Origin: Prevotellaceae bacterium
GTDB lineage: Bacteria; Bacteroidota; Bacteroidia; Bacteroidales; Paludibacteraceae
Length of the DNA stretch: 8,853 nucleotides
NCBI GenBank assembly: GCA_031290375.1
Contig: JAITNR010000203.1
Coordinates: forward strand, 1 to 8,853
Direction: 5' to 3'
Shown here: positions 1 to 6,605 of the stretch, one piece after another
Numbering within the stretch: the stretch's first letter is position 1
How the letters are laid out: each line of letters begins with the position of its first letter
Notes under the pieces: generated by a model
What the model saw: the letters and a program-made list of their open reading frames with translations, nothing else
Databases searched by the model: none
What the model was told of the DNA's origin: nothing
Program-made: the position numbers and the translations under genes

Positions 1-216
1 TTTTTGCAACATATCATCAGAACCGAGACCAAAGAACGTTTTTCGGCAGCGCGAATCAGCGAAGAACTGTGGTCTGTACAGGAAAGTATCCTTATTGACC
101 CGAAAAAACAGAAACGATATGTTTTGCCTGCCAAAACGTCAAAAGACACACAAACAATATATCAAGCACTGAAAAAACACCGAAGTTTAGTGCCTTATCA
201 ATTACTCGAAAATTAA
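1..216 (+). CDS. C-terminal fragment of a probable IS transposase (partial, 5' end outside window)
   Basis: The reading frame is open from the first base and stops with TAA at 214-216, giving about 71 residues. No upstream start is visible, so this is the 3' end of a larger gene. The peptide is basic and mixed helix/strand: it has an ARISEELWSVQ helix, a KKQKRYVLPAK strand and a DTQTIYQALKKH helix near the end. This layout resembles the C-terminal tail of DDE transposases of the IS4/IS1634 group, in which a short strand and a final helix containing an 'IY..L' motif follow the catalytic domain. No catalytic residue lies in the visible part, so the family call is an inference. A weak hairpin (arms 297-302 and 310-315, followed by a short T run) lies about 80 nt downstream and could end the transcript. 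It could instead be an unrelated hypothetical protein. Confidence 0.45.
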   Translation, partial: FLQHIIRTETKERFSAARISEELWSVQESILIDPKKQKRYVLPAKTSKDTQTIYQALKKHRSLVPYQLLEN

Positions 217-353
217 AAAGTGTAGTGGCTCGCTGTTTTAGTAAGTCATTGAGTAATAGTGCTTTGTAATTTTTGACCGTCGAAATCAGGAGATACAAAT
301 ACATGTTACGTATTTTTAGACGGAGTTAGGGCTTAACAATTCCCAAATCCAAT

Positions 354-385
354 AAAAAAAACCGCCCCTATTCCCAGAGCGGCTT
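354..385 (-). terminator. Rho-independent terminator of the T9SS surface-protein gene
   Basis: Read on the minus strand, AAGCCGCTCT pairs with AGGGGCGGTT across a 6-nt loop (GGGAAT), with one G-G mismatch and one G-U pair. A run of seven T follows directly (354-360). The hairpin starts about 30 nt after the TGA stop of the leftward gene at 415-2556, so it is well placed to end that transcript. Confidence 0.82.
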
Positions 386-414
386 CTTCATTAGATTTAA
401 GAAGTTTGTGATTC

Positions 415-2556
415 TCAATTTTTCTTCACAATCAACTTCTCCACTCTATCCATACCATCGGCAATCACTCTGACAAGGTACGTTCCGTCTACGTAGTTGG
501 CAACGTTGAACTCGGCTTTGTCATTGCCTGCACTTATGGTGCGGGTTTCGATTAGTTTGCCATCTATGTCGGTTACTGTTACTTTGGCGGACGTGCGCAA
601 GCCCTCTACCTTGACCGTAGCTATTGAGTTGGCTGGGTTGGGGTAGATTAGGAACTCGTTGGCATTAGCCGTGTTGTAGCCGTCGGGAACTTCTTGCAGG
701 GTTGTGAAGCTCATAATGGCACCGTAGTGCGGAGCGGTGGCAGTGGTAGCATAGGCACGGAACTCGTAGTCCGTATTAGGCGTCAAAGCTGCAAGGGCAC
801 TGCTATTGGATGTAGTGATTACCGGTATCCAGGAAGCAGCATTAACCACTCTGTACTCAAACCCCTGTTCATCAATATTCTCCGAACATTGAACTACCGT
901 CTTGTTCAATGTAGCGGTGGTCTGACCAACAAGACTGGCTGCTACGGTTGTAACTATCGGTGTACCACTGTACAGAGTTGTGAAGTCCAGAGTCAGTCCG
1001 TAGTGTGTAACTGCTGTAGCGATGGCATAGGCACGGTACTCGTAGCGTGTATTCGCTGTCAAGCTTGTGAGGGTGAGGTTGCCTGTGCTGGCTGTAGATG
1101 TCCAAGAAGTAGTGCTGCCGTACACTCGGTACTCAAACCCCTGTTCATCAACAGGATCTGTGTTGGCTGTTACCGTTTTGCGCAATGTAGCACCTGTTGC
1201 CGTGATGTTATTGGCTGGCAGCGTGGTAACAGTAGGAGGTATAGCCCCAGTACCGGTAACCTCGACTCTATCAATGGCGAAGTATTCGAAGCCAGGAACA
1301 ATACTGGTAAGGTTCACTCTGAAAGCAATGTAATGGCAGTTAGGGGTAATTGCACCGGAGAGCGAAGCTGCAAAGGAAGCATACGAATTTGTAGGGGGTG
1401 TTACGTCCATAATTAGCTCAAAAGTATTTGGCTCCGAAACATCCGACATTACGCCAAGCTCAACCGTACCTGAAAGTCCAAATTGACCATTCTTTAACAC
1501 ATGTAATTCTACATTCATACTGCTCACATCCGTAGCAAACTCAGGAGTTGCGATCAATTGTGTCAGGTGATTGGAAGTAGCGTCAAATCTTATGTTACGT
1601 TGAGCCGTTTCAGTCCACATGTCATTAACTCTTGGAGATCCTTCGTCTTCCAGAACTCGTATCCAGCAATTGGGTGAGGAGCCAACGGCATAGGAACCAA
1701 AGTATTCTGTCCAAGGCAGTGTTGATATTGCTGTGCAGAGCGTTGTGAATGTTACTACAGTTGTCCATTCGCTTGTTTCTGTAGTACAATCTGCCTGTAC
1801 GTATACATAGTATCGCGTACCTTGATTTAAACCTGCAGCATGGTAAGATGCTACGGTAGCAGTAAACGGACTAACGGCAGCAAAATCTATCACAACAGTA
1901 TCTGAAACAATTACGTTCCACGCTGCGCCGCCTGTCCATGTAATATCTGCGGTATTTACGCCTATTGCTGTGGTACCAACCCCTGTGGGCCTAGGACATG
2001 ACCCAGATGGGATATTAAATCCCGTAATAACAAGGTCGTCAATAGCGCAACGCTGAATTGTACCGGCAGTCTGAGTAAAAATACTCACAGCCGTAGAAGC
2101 AGCAGCTATCACAAACGTTGTGGTGTATTCCCCAAAATCGGTAGAATAAAGAGGTACAGGATGCGTAGTACTATTCACCACCACGGTATTTAGTACGCTA
2201 TTGTAGCTTATAGCCAATGGCACTGCTTCCGGATTCATTGTCGGATATGGAGACACGTTCACAGCCCTGAATGTAACTCTTATGGAGTCGTAAGCGGCTG
2301 TATTTACATCTTCGGTGGTAATACTACCAATGGTTAACGCACCGCCAATCAAAATCGCTCCTCCCGCCTGGTTGGCAACTGCAACACTTGCAATTCCGTC
2401 AAGAACTGAAGCATCTGCTTGCGTACTAAACCCCATCATTGACAGCAAGTCTTCTGTCAAATCAGAGAAATCCTGCGTATACGGCAGGGTAATGGTTTGT
2501 GCCATTCCACACATGGCAAAAAATGTTGCCATAATTAACATTGTTAACTTTTTCAT
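415..2556 (-). CDS. T9SS type A sorting-domain protein, adhesin-like with fibronectin type III modules
   Basis: This is a 713-residue secreted protein. Residues 1-19 form a type I signal peptide (MKKLTMLIMA start, likely cut before Gln20). Residues 21-180 look like a jelly-roll module of the cleaved-adhesin/choice-of-anchor type, ending in AIDDLVITGF. Residues 187-273 are a first FnIII module, and 279-437 a second jelly-roll ending in AIDRVEVTG. Residues 438-527 and 531-620 are two closely similar FnIII modules sharing DEQGFEYRV. Residues 636-713 match a T9SS type A C-terminal domain, with YPNPA at 638-642 and a final GTYLVRV strand. The family is exported to the cell surface or medium through the type IX system and the tail is usually removed. 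No protease or glycosidase motif is visible, so a binding or adhesive role is inferred. The ATG at 2554-2556 directly precedes the signal peptide. Upstream DNA is AT-rich, and I see no clear TAnnTTTG promoter for it. It appears monocistronic. Confidence 0.9.
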   Translation of the reverse strand: MKKLTMLIMATFFAMCGMAQTITLPYTQDFSDLTEDLLSMMGFSTQADASVLDGIASVAVANQAGGAILIGGALTIGSITTEDVNTAAYDSIRVTFRAVNVSPYPTMNPEAVPLAISYNSVLNTVVVNSTTHPVPLYSTDFGEYTTTFVIAAASTAVSIFTQTAGTIQRCAIDDLVITGFNIPSGSCPRPTGVGTTAIGVNTADITWTGGAAWNVIVSDTVVIDFAAVSPFTATVASYHAAGLNQGTRYYVYVQADCTTETSEWTTVVTFTTLCTAISTLPWTEYFGSYAVGSSPNCWIRVLEDEGSPRVNDMWTETAQRNIRFDATSNHLTQLIATPEFATDVSSMNVELHVLKNGQFGLSGTVELGVMSDVSEPNTFELIMDVTPPTNSYASFAASLSGAITPNCHYIAFRVNLTSIVPGFEYFAIDRVEVTGTGAIPPTVTTLPANNITATGATLRKTVTANTDPVDEQGFEYRVYGSTTSWTSTASTGNLTLTSLTANTRYEYRAYAIATAVTHYGLTLDFTTLYSGTPIVTTVAASLVGQTTATLNKTVVQCSENIDEQGFEYRVVNAASWIPVITTSNSSALAALTPNTDYEFRAYATTATAPHYGAIMSFTTLQEVPDGYNTANANEFLIYPNPANSIATVKVEGLRTSAKVTVTDIDGKLIETRTISAGNDKAEFNVANYVDGTYLVRVIADGMDRVEKLIVKKN
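697..1245 (-). repeat. Tandem duplicated FnIII modules within the T9SS protein gene
   Basis: Two neighbouring FnIII modules (about 1245-976 and 966-697) are similar at the DNA level. The clearest trace is a 29-bp stretch at 847-875 that recurs at 1123-1151 with one mismatch, 276 bp (92 codons) apart. It encodes the DEQGFEYRV segment. A second shared stretch, encoding the EYRAYA/EFRAYA strand, lies near 747-766 and 1025-1044. This suggests an internal duplication, or gene conversion between the modules. Confidence 0.75.
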
Positions 2557-2701
2557 ACGTTTAAAATTTAAAATTATTGATAAAAAGGGTTAAAATATCC
2601 TACTCTTAAGGCTTTTCGGCTACGCCCCGTTATTTTTAAGTGGTGACAAGCTCCACTTCCCACTCTTTTGTTTTGCAAGGTTTTCGCAGGATTTTTCCCT
2701 T

Positions 2702-2731
2702 GGTTCTGGTTCTGTTTCTGGTTCTGTTTGT
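2702..2731 (+). repeat. Short hexanucleotide tandem repeat (GGTTCT-like, about five units)
   Basis: The units read GGTTCT, GGTTCT, GTTTCT, GGTTCT and GTTTGT. On the minus strand they encode Glu-Pro/Glu-Thr dipeptides in one frame and Arg-Thr/Arg-Asn dipeptides in another. The tract lies about 150 bp upstream of the T9SS protein gene. Degenerate units suggest an old or slowly changing tract. Confidence 0.6.
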
Positions 2732-2882
2732 GGGTTGGCAGCCCGTTTTTGCCGTTGTTGTTTGTTTGCTTGTTCCACTTGTTATTTTTAGCCCTCTAAA
2801 TCACACAAAGGAGATTTTGTGGATTGAAATTAATTTTGTATTTTCGATTCTCAATTTTCAATTCATTAAATAACACAAAAGG

Positions 2883-2906
2883 CAGTCTATAATAACTAAT
2901 AGACTG
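2883..2906. repeat. Perfect 8-bp inverted repeat
   Basis: CAGTCTAT (2883-2890) and ATAGACTG (2899-2906) are exact reverse complements separated by 8 nt. No T run follows on either strand, so it does not look like an intrinsic terminator. An operator site, a small hairpin or chance in AT-rich DNA are all possible. Confidence 0.45.
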
Positions 2907-3089
2907 TATATCAATAATATAGCTGCACTGCAAATACGTAACTATCTGATAACCAACAACTTGGGGGGGGTAACTCGCTCATAATAAATGAGTTGCAGGC
3001 TTTTTTTGTTTGCAACGCTACAATCATTGCATTTGTAAGTAACTTTTCATCTTTTATCCCTTTTTGTTTATAAAACCAAATGCAAGGAT

Positions 3090-3128
3090 AAAATATTTTT
3101 TTTGAATAAACAAAATATTTTTTTTGAA
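3090..3128 (+). repeat. Two identical 17-bp direct repeats with T8 tracts
   Basis: AAAATATTTTTTTTGAA occurs at 3090-3106 and again at 3112-3128, starting 22 bp apart. Each copy carries a run of eight T, giving phased rigid tracts about two helical turns apart upstream of purF. It may act as a curved or UP-like promoter element, or be a simple replication-slippage duplication. Confidence 0.55.
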
Positions 3129-3178
3129 GTTTTTTTAATTTTGTGTATGCCTTTTTTAATGAATAATGAATAATTAAA

Positions 3179-3214
3179 TGCGGACTTTGCATGATAATTG
3201 CATTTATGTCCGCA
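3179..3214. promoter_or_regulatory. Inverted repeat upstream of purF (7-bp arms)
   Basis: TGCGGAC (3179-3185) and GTCCGCA (3208-3214) are exact reverse complements separated by 22 nt, and the spacer holds two TGCA palindromes. The GC-rich arms stand out from very AT-rich surroundings. It could be a two-half-site operator or a hairpin. No known purine-responsive element was matched. Confidence 0.35.
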
Positions 3215-3245
3215 GGCATTCATATCAATAGAAACAAATATATTC

Positions 3246-3261
3246 AACTACCTGAGTAGTT
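3246..3261. promoter_or_regulatory. Perfect 16-nt palindrome upstream of purF, possible operator
   Basis: AACTAC (3246-3251), a 4-nt centre (CTGA), then GTAGTT (3256-3261). The centre of this palindrome lies about 70 bp before the proposed purF -7 element. Size and symmetry fit a dimeric repressor site or a small hairpin, but no regulator is encoded in the window. Confidence 0.35.
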
Positions 3262-3319
3262 ACAAGCAAATAAACATAAGCGTTCACTGTTTTATCTATG
3301 TTAATTCAAAATATTAATG

Positions 3320-3327
3320 TAAATTTG
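3320..3327 (+). promoter_or_regulatory. Probable purF promoter, Bacteroidota -7 element
   Basis: TAAATTTG matches the Bacteroidota -7 consensus TAnnTTTG exactly and ends 18 nt before the ATG at 3346. No clear TTTG -33 element lies 18-20 bp upstream, so the call rests on the -7 match and position. A transcript starting just after it would exclude the ATG at 3298 as the translation start. Confidence 0.55.
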
Positions 3328-3345
3328 CAAAAAAAATATGAGTTT

Positions 3346-4740
3346 ATGGAAAATGAACTGCACGAAGAATGTGGCGTATTTGGAGTTTTTAATGTGGAAG
3401 ATGCGGCAAATATCACCTATTATGGTCTTCACACATTGCAACACCGTGGACAAGAGGGTTGCGGCATAGTGGCTGCCGATGGGAACAACTTCTCCAACCA
3501 TAAGGGTGAAGGGTTGGTTACGGAAATTTTTAATGAGAAAAATCTTGTTTCCTTGCCCGGTCGCTGTGCGATAGGACACGTGCGTTATTCCACTTCGGGC
3601 GGAGGCGGCATAAAAAATGTTCAGCCATTTGTTTTCCGCCACCACACCGGTACTTTTGCTCTGGCTCACAACGGCAATCTTGTAAATTCACGCGAGCTGT
3701 CAAAATACCTCGAAGACAGAGGTAGCCTTTTTCAATCTACTTCCGACAGCGAAATACTTGCTCATCTAATCAAAAAAGAGAAAGACGAAGATGCCCGTCT
3801 TTACAACATAATTTCGGCTCTCAATATGATTGAGGGTGCATTTGCCTTTTTGATTTTAACGGCAAACAGACTCTACGTTGCACGTGACAAATACGGCTTG
3901 CGTCCCGTTTCGATAGGCAAACTTAATGGCGGCTTTGTGGTAAGCAGCGAAACCAGTGCTTTGGATACAGTCGGAGCAACTTTTGTTTGCGATGTTAATC
4001 CGGGCGAGATTATAACTTTGAGCAATGCAGGTATTACTTCTACCGATTATTCAAAATTCAAGCACAACTATCTTTGTGCAATGGAGTATATCTATTTCTC
4101 CCGTCCTGACAGCGATTTGGAAGGATGCAACGTTCACGCTTTCAGAAAAGAGAGCGGCAAACTGCTTTTTGAGGAGTCGCCAGCCGATGCCGACATTGTG
4201 ATTGGTGTGCCTGATTCCTCTTTGAGTGCCGCAATAGGCTATGCTGAAGCAAGTGGTTACCCTTATGAATTGGGGCTGGTTAAAAATAAATATATCGGCA
4301 GAACTTTTATTCAGCCATCTCAAACTATGCGGGAAAAGGGTGTTAGAATGAAACTGTCAGCTGTTCGTTCCATCGTGAATGGAAAACGGGTGGTTTTAAT
4401 TGATGATTCGCTTGTGCGGGGTACAACTTCCAAAAGGATAGTTTCGCTTTTAAAAGAGGCAGGCGCAAGGCAGGTTCACGTTAGAATTGCCAGTCCGCCC
4501 ATTACCAACCCCTGTTTTTATGGGGTGGATACGAGCACTTACGACGAATTGATGAGTGCACACAAAAACGTTGAACAGGTGTGTGAACTGATTGATGCAG
4601 ACTCACTTGCATTTCTTTCACAGAAGGCACTCTTTAGAGCAGGCAATCGCACGGAACTTTGCCTTGCCTGTTTCAACGGTAAATATCCGACAGCCCTCTA
4701 CCACAGTCTTACAGAGGCAAACAAGGACGGAAAATTTTGA
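3346..4740 (+). CDS. purF: Amidophosphoribosyltransferase (glutamine PRPP amidotransferase)
   Basis: It catalyses the first committed step of purine synthesis, PRPP plus glutamine to 5-phosphoribosylamine, in the cytoplasm. From the ATG at 3346 the protein has 464 residues. A short propeptide (MENELHEE) precedes Cys9, the N-terminal nucleophile of the class II glutaminase domain. HRGQEG (33-38), GHVRYSTSG (77-85) and AHNGN (107-111) complete that site. The phosphoribosyltransferase domain carries the PRPP loop VLIDDSLVRGTT (350-361). Cys244, Cys390 and the CLAC pair Cys439/Cys442 match the four ligands of the [4Fe-4S] cluster in the Bacillus-type enzyme, so this is the oxygen-sensitive Fe-S, propeptide-processed form. 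An upstream in-frame ATG (3298) would add 16 unconserved, AT-encoded residues and lies before the probable -7 element, so it is not preferred. The next gene follows 30 nt later, suggesting cotranscription. Confidence 0.97.
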   Translation: MENELHEECGVFGVFNVEDAANITYYGLHTLQHRGQEGCGIVAADGNNFSNHKGEGLVTEIFNEKNLVSLPGRCAIGHVRYSTSGGGGIKNVQPFVFRHHTGTFALAHNGNLVNSRELSKYLEDRGSLFQSTSDSEILAHLIKKEKDEDARLYNIISALNMIEGAFAFLILTANRLYVARDKYGLRPVSIGKLNGGFVVSSETSALDTVGATFVCDVNPGEIITLSNAGITSTDYSKFKHNYLCAMEYIYFSRPDSDLEGCNVHAFRKESGKLLFEESPADADIVIGVPDSSLSAAIGYAEASGYPYELGLVKNKYIGRTFIQPSQTMREKGVRMKLSAVRSIVNGKRVVLIDDSLVRGTTSKRIVSLLKEAGARQVHVRIASPPITNPCFYGVDTSTYDELMSAHKNVEQVCELIDADSLAFLSQKALFRAGNRTELCLACFNGKYPTALYHSLTEANKDGKF

Positions 4741-4770
4741 TTTATTGAAAAAAATAATTAACTAAGCACA

Positions 4771-5283
4771 ATGCCCGAAAAAATCACCTTGCGAGCTGTT
4801 GAACCCGAAGATTTGGAGTTTTTTTACAAATATGAAAACTCGCATTCACTTTGGGCTTTTGGGCAAAGAAGAGAGCCTTTTTCTAAATTTGCCCTTAAAG
4901 AATACATAAACAGTTGCGACAAAACCGTTTACGAGCGGGGACAACTTCGTTTTATGATTGTTGAAAATGGAAACAACACCACTGTCGGTACTATAGATTT
5001 GTCTGATTTCGACTATCATAATCAAAGAGCAGAAGTCGGTTTGTTTATCGTAGAAGAGTTTAGAAATCAAGGCTTTGCTGAGCGTGCGTTAAAACTCTTG
5101 GTCGATTATGCGTTTAATTTTCTTCATATCCATCAACTTTATGCTTTTGTAGCAAAGGAGAATCAATCGTCTGTAAATCTGTTTGTTAAAACGGGTTTCG
5201 ACTATTCGGCAGAATTAAAGGACTGGTTTTATCACTCAAAAAAGTATCAAACCGTAGTGTTTTTTCAAAAAATATTTGTGTGA
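4771..5283 (+). CDS. GNAT family N-acetyltransferase (RimJ/RimL/SpeG-like)
   Basis: A 170-residue protein, the full length of a single GNAT domain. It should transfer an acetyl group from acetyl-CoA to an amine, but the substrate cannot be read from the sequence. It opens with ITLRAVEPEDLEFFYKYEN, the usual first strand and helix of the RimJ/RimL-like group. Strand beta4 (AEVGLFIVEEF, 87-97) leads into the acetyl-CoA pyrophosphate loop RNQGFA (98-103), which fits the R/Q-x-x-G-x-G/A motif. Motif B includes NQSSVNLFVKTGF (131-143), placing Asn and Phe where the family has them. The ATG lies 30 nt after the purF stop with no promoter or terminator between, so it is probably the second gene of a purF operon. 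It converges on aroA across 59 nt. Protein N-terminal, polyamine or small-molecule acetylation are all possible. Confidence 0.88.
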   Translation: MPEKITLRAVEPEDLEFFYKYENSHSLWAFGQRREPFSKFALKEYINSCDKTVYERGQLRFMIVENGNNTTVGTIDLSDFDYHNQRAEVGLFIVEEFRNQGFAERALKLLVDYAFNFLHIHQLYAFVAKENQSSVNLFVKTGFDYSAELKDWFYHSKKYQTVVFFQKIFV

Positions 5284-5342
5284 TCAGGTTTTTGTAAATA
5301 TACATTGCCATTGAATAAAAAAAAATGAAAAGAGATAAATGT

Positions 5343-6605
5343 TTAACCAACATTGGAAATATTTTTACCTCCGTTTGCTGAAATCAAGTATTCCTGTGCT
5401 CTTTCAAAATCCGGCCAAAAGTTAGAATATGACTTGTCGGTAGCTCCGGGGTTAAGCAATTTGAAATTGTATTTAACCATCATCAGTGCAAAAACCATTG
5501 CTATTCGGTAGTCGTTGTGTGTGTCGATTATTGGATACGGTTCCATTTCGCAGGTTTCACCATCCCAACCAACAGAATTTCTGGTCTCCGTCAAAATAAA
5601 ACCAAGTTTGCTAATTTCAATTACTAACGATTGGATGCAGTTATTCTCTTTAATTCTCAGATTTTCAATGCCATGAAAGTCAAATCTAATATTTTTCAAA
5701 CAACAAACGGCTACCATTATCGGTACTAAATCGGGGTAGTCACCAAAATCATATTCAAATATTTCAGGTAATTCTTTCTCCTCTTTTTCGAGAAACAGAT
5801 AATTCATTCTAATTGATGATTTTATACCAAAAATATTGAATATTTTTTTGACAATTTTATCCGTCTGTAAACTTCTCTTGGTTATCTCTTTCAATATTAT
5901 TTCCTTATGGTTGGAAACGAGCAAATATCCATACCAAAAAACTGCAGCCGACCAGTCGGACTCTATGGAAAAGAGTTTTGGGACGTATCTTTTGTTTGAG
6001 ATTGTTATTATTTTTTGCAACAGTTTTACCTCTGCTCCACACAACCCCATTATTTGCTTTGTGAGCCAGAGGTGCGGAAAAGAATTTGTGCCTTCAAGTT
6101 TGATAGCTAAACCATTTGGCAGGAGTGGGGCAATCAGCATAAGGGCTGATATAAATTGACTGTTTGAAGAGGCATCTACTGTAATTTTGCCGCCTTTGAG
6201 TTGTTTTCCGTATATTTTCAGCGGCAGGCGGTCTTCGCTTTCCCAGAACTCAATGTCTGCACCGAGTTTTCTCAATGTCCTTACCAATTCGCCGATTGAA
6301 CGTTTTTTGAGTGTCTCGGAGCCTGTCAGCAACCACTCACCCTCTTTTTGTGCAAGGTAGGCGGTCATAAACAGCATTGCCGTACCTGAGTTTTTCACGT
6401 CAATTATTTCCGCCGCATTTGATAACAAAGCTTGCAACAGCACTTTGGTGTCATCGCAAGTTACATCATCATCGTGACAAAGGATTTTTTTTCCACTCAG
6501 TGCCTCTATCATCAAAATCCTGTTTACTATACTTTTGGATTTTGGCAGTCTTAATTGGAAGGTTGAATTGTCCACGCTAATTCGTTTTTCATTCCTAACC
6601 AACAA
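5343..6605 (-). CDS. aroA: AroA-like 3-phosphoshikimate 1-carboxyvinyltransferase (EPSP synthase), divergent active site
   Basis: EPSP synthase joins shikimate-3-phosphate and PEP in the shikimate pathway. The 420-residue frame covers the whole two-domain family length. Retained motifs are LPKSKSIVNR (Lys24, Arg29), NSGTAM (72-77), Arg102 in KKRSIG, Ser149-Gln150, ESDWSAA (215-221), the catalytic Asp292 in YPDL, Glu320, Arg367 and Lys391. Several otherwise near-invariant positions differ (E. coli numbering, from memory): Arg100 is Leu78, Ser169 is Asn148, Tyr200 is His178, Asp343-Arg344 is Asn322-Cys323, and His385 is Tyr366. There is no ATG near the 5' end. TTG at 6603-6605 or 6600-6602, or GTG at 6573-6575, are the candidates. 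The start therefore lies inside the upstream gene (overlap 55 nt from the first TTG), implying translational coupling. The frame is intact, so it is either a diverged enzyme or an early pseudogene. A weak hairpin spans the stop codon (5338-5354), with a T9 tract further on. Confidence 0.88.
   Translation of the reverse strand: MLVRNEKRISVDNSTFQLRLPKSKSIVNRILMIEALSGKKILCHDDDVTCDDTKVLLQALLSNAAEIIDVKNSGTAMLFMTAYLAQKEGEWLLTGSETLKKRSIGELVRTLRKLGADIEFWESEDRLPLKIYGKQLKGGKITVDASSNSQFISALMLIAPLLPNGLAIKLEGTNSFPHLWLTKQIMGLCGAEVKLLQKIITISNKRYVPKLFSIESDWSAAVFWYGYLLVSNHKEIILKEITKRSLQTDKIVKKIFNIFGIKSSIRMNYLFLEKEEKELPEIFEYDFGDYPDLVPIMVAVCCLKNIRFDFHGIENLRIKENNCIQSLVIEISKLGFILTETRNSVGWDGETCEMEPYPIIDTHNDYRIAMVFALMMVKYNFKLLNPGATDKSYSNFWPDFERAQEYLISANGGKNISNVG

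Larger units (their letters stand above)
2557..3345. other. Gene-free region between the divergent surface-protein and purF genes
   Basis: About 790 bp with no convincing gene on either strand. It is very AT-rich, apart from a GC-richer patch at about 2605-2760. It should hold the promoters of both divergent genes. Other contents are a hexanucleotide repeat (2702-2731), an 8-bp inverted repeat (2883-2906), a run of eight G (2963-2970), a duplicated T-tract unit (3090-3128), two further inverted repeats (3179-3214 and 3246-3261) and a probable purF -7 element (3320-3327). A TAATTTTG at 3136-3143 also fits the -7 consensus but lacks a well-spaced -33 element. No tRNA or known riboswitch fold was recognised. 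Confidence 0.6.

Noticed and set aside
694..1416. 240-codon plus-strand open frame, Cys-rich
   Set aside because: It lies entirely antisense to the T9SS surface-protein gene, whose domains, signal peptide, sorting domain and terminator are all coherent. Its repeats mirror the FnIII repeats.
2640..2873. 77-codon plus-strand frame with hydrophobic LVLVLFLVLF segment
   Set aside because: The hydrophobic stretch is produced by the hexamer repeat. There is no promoter or recognisable homologue, and the opposite-strand frame is at least as plausible.
2911..3219. 102-codon minus-strand open frame in the purF upstream region
   Set aside because: It is Lys/Tyr/Phe-rich translation of AT-rich DNA, passes through the G8 run and both T8 repeats, and shows no domain or signal.
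3298..3345. Upstream ATG giving a 480-residue PurF
   Set aside because: It adds 16 AT-encoded residues before the usual short propeptide, and the probable -7 element (3320-3327) lies downstream of it.
3179..3345. Possible purine or PRPP riboswitch before purF
   Set aside because: No conserved aptamer core of the purine type or other known class could be found. Only simple inverted repeats are visible.
5836..6159. 107-codon plus-strand frame within aroA
   Set aside because: It is antisense to a full-length AroA-family frame with many conserved motifs, so it is a shadow frame.
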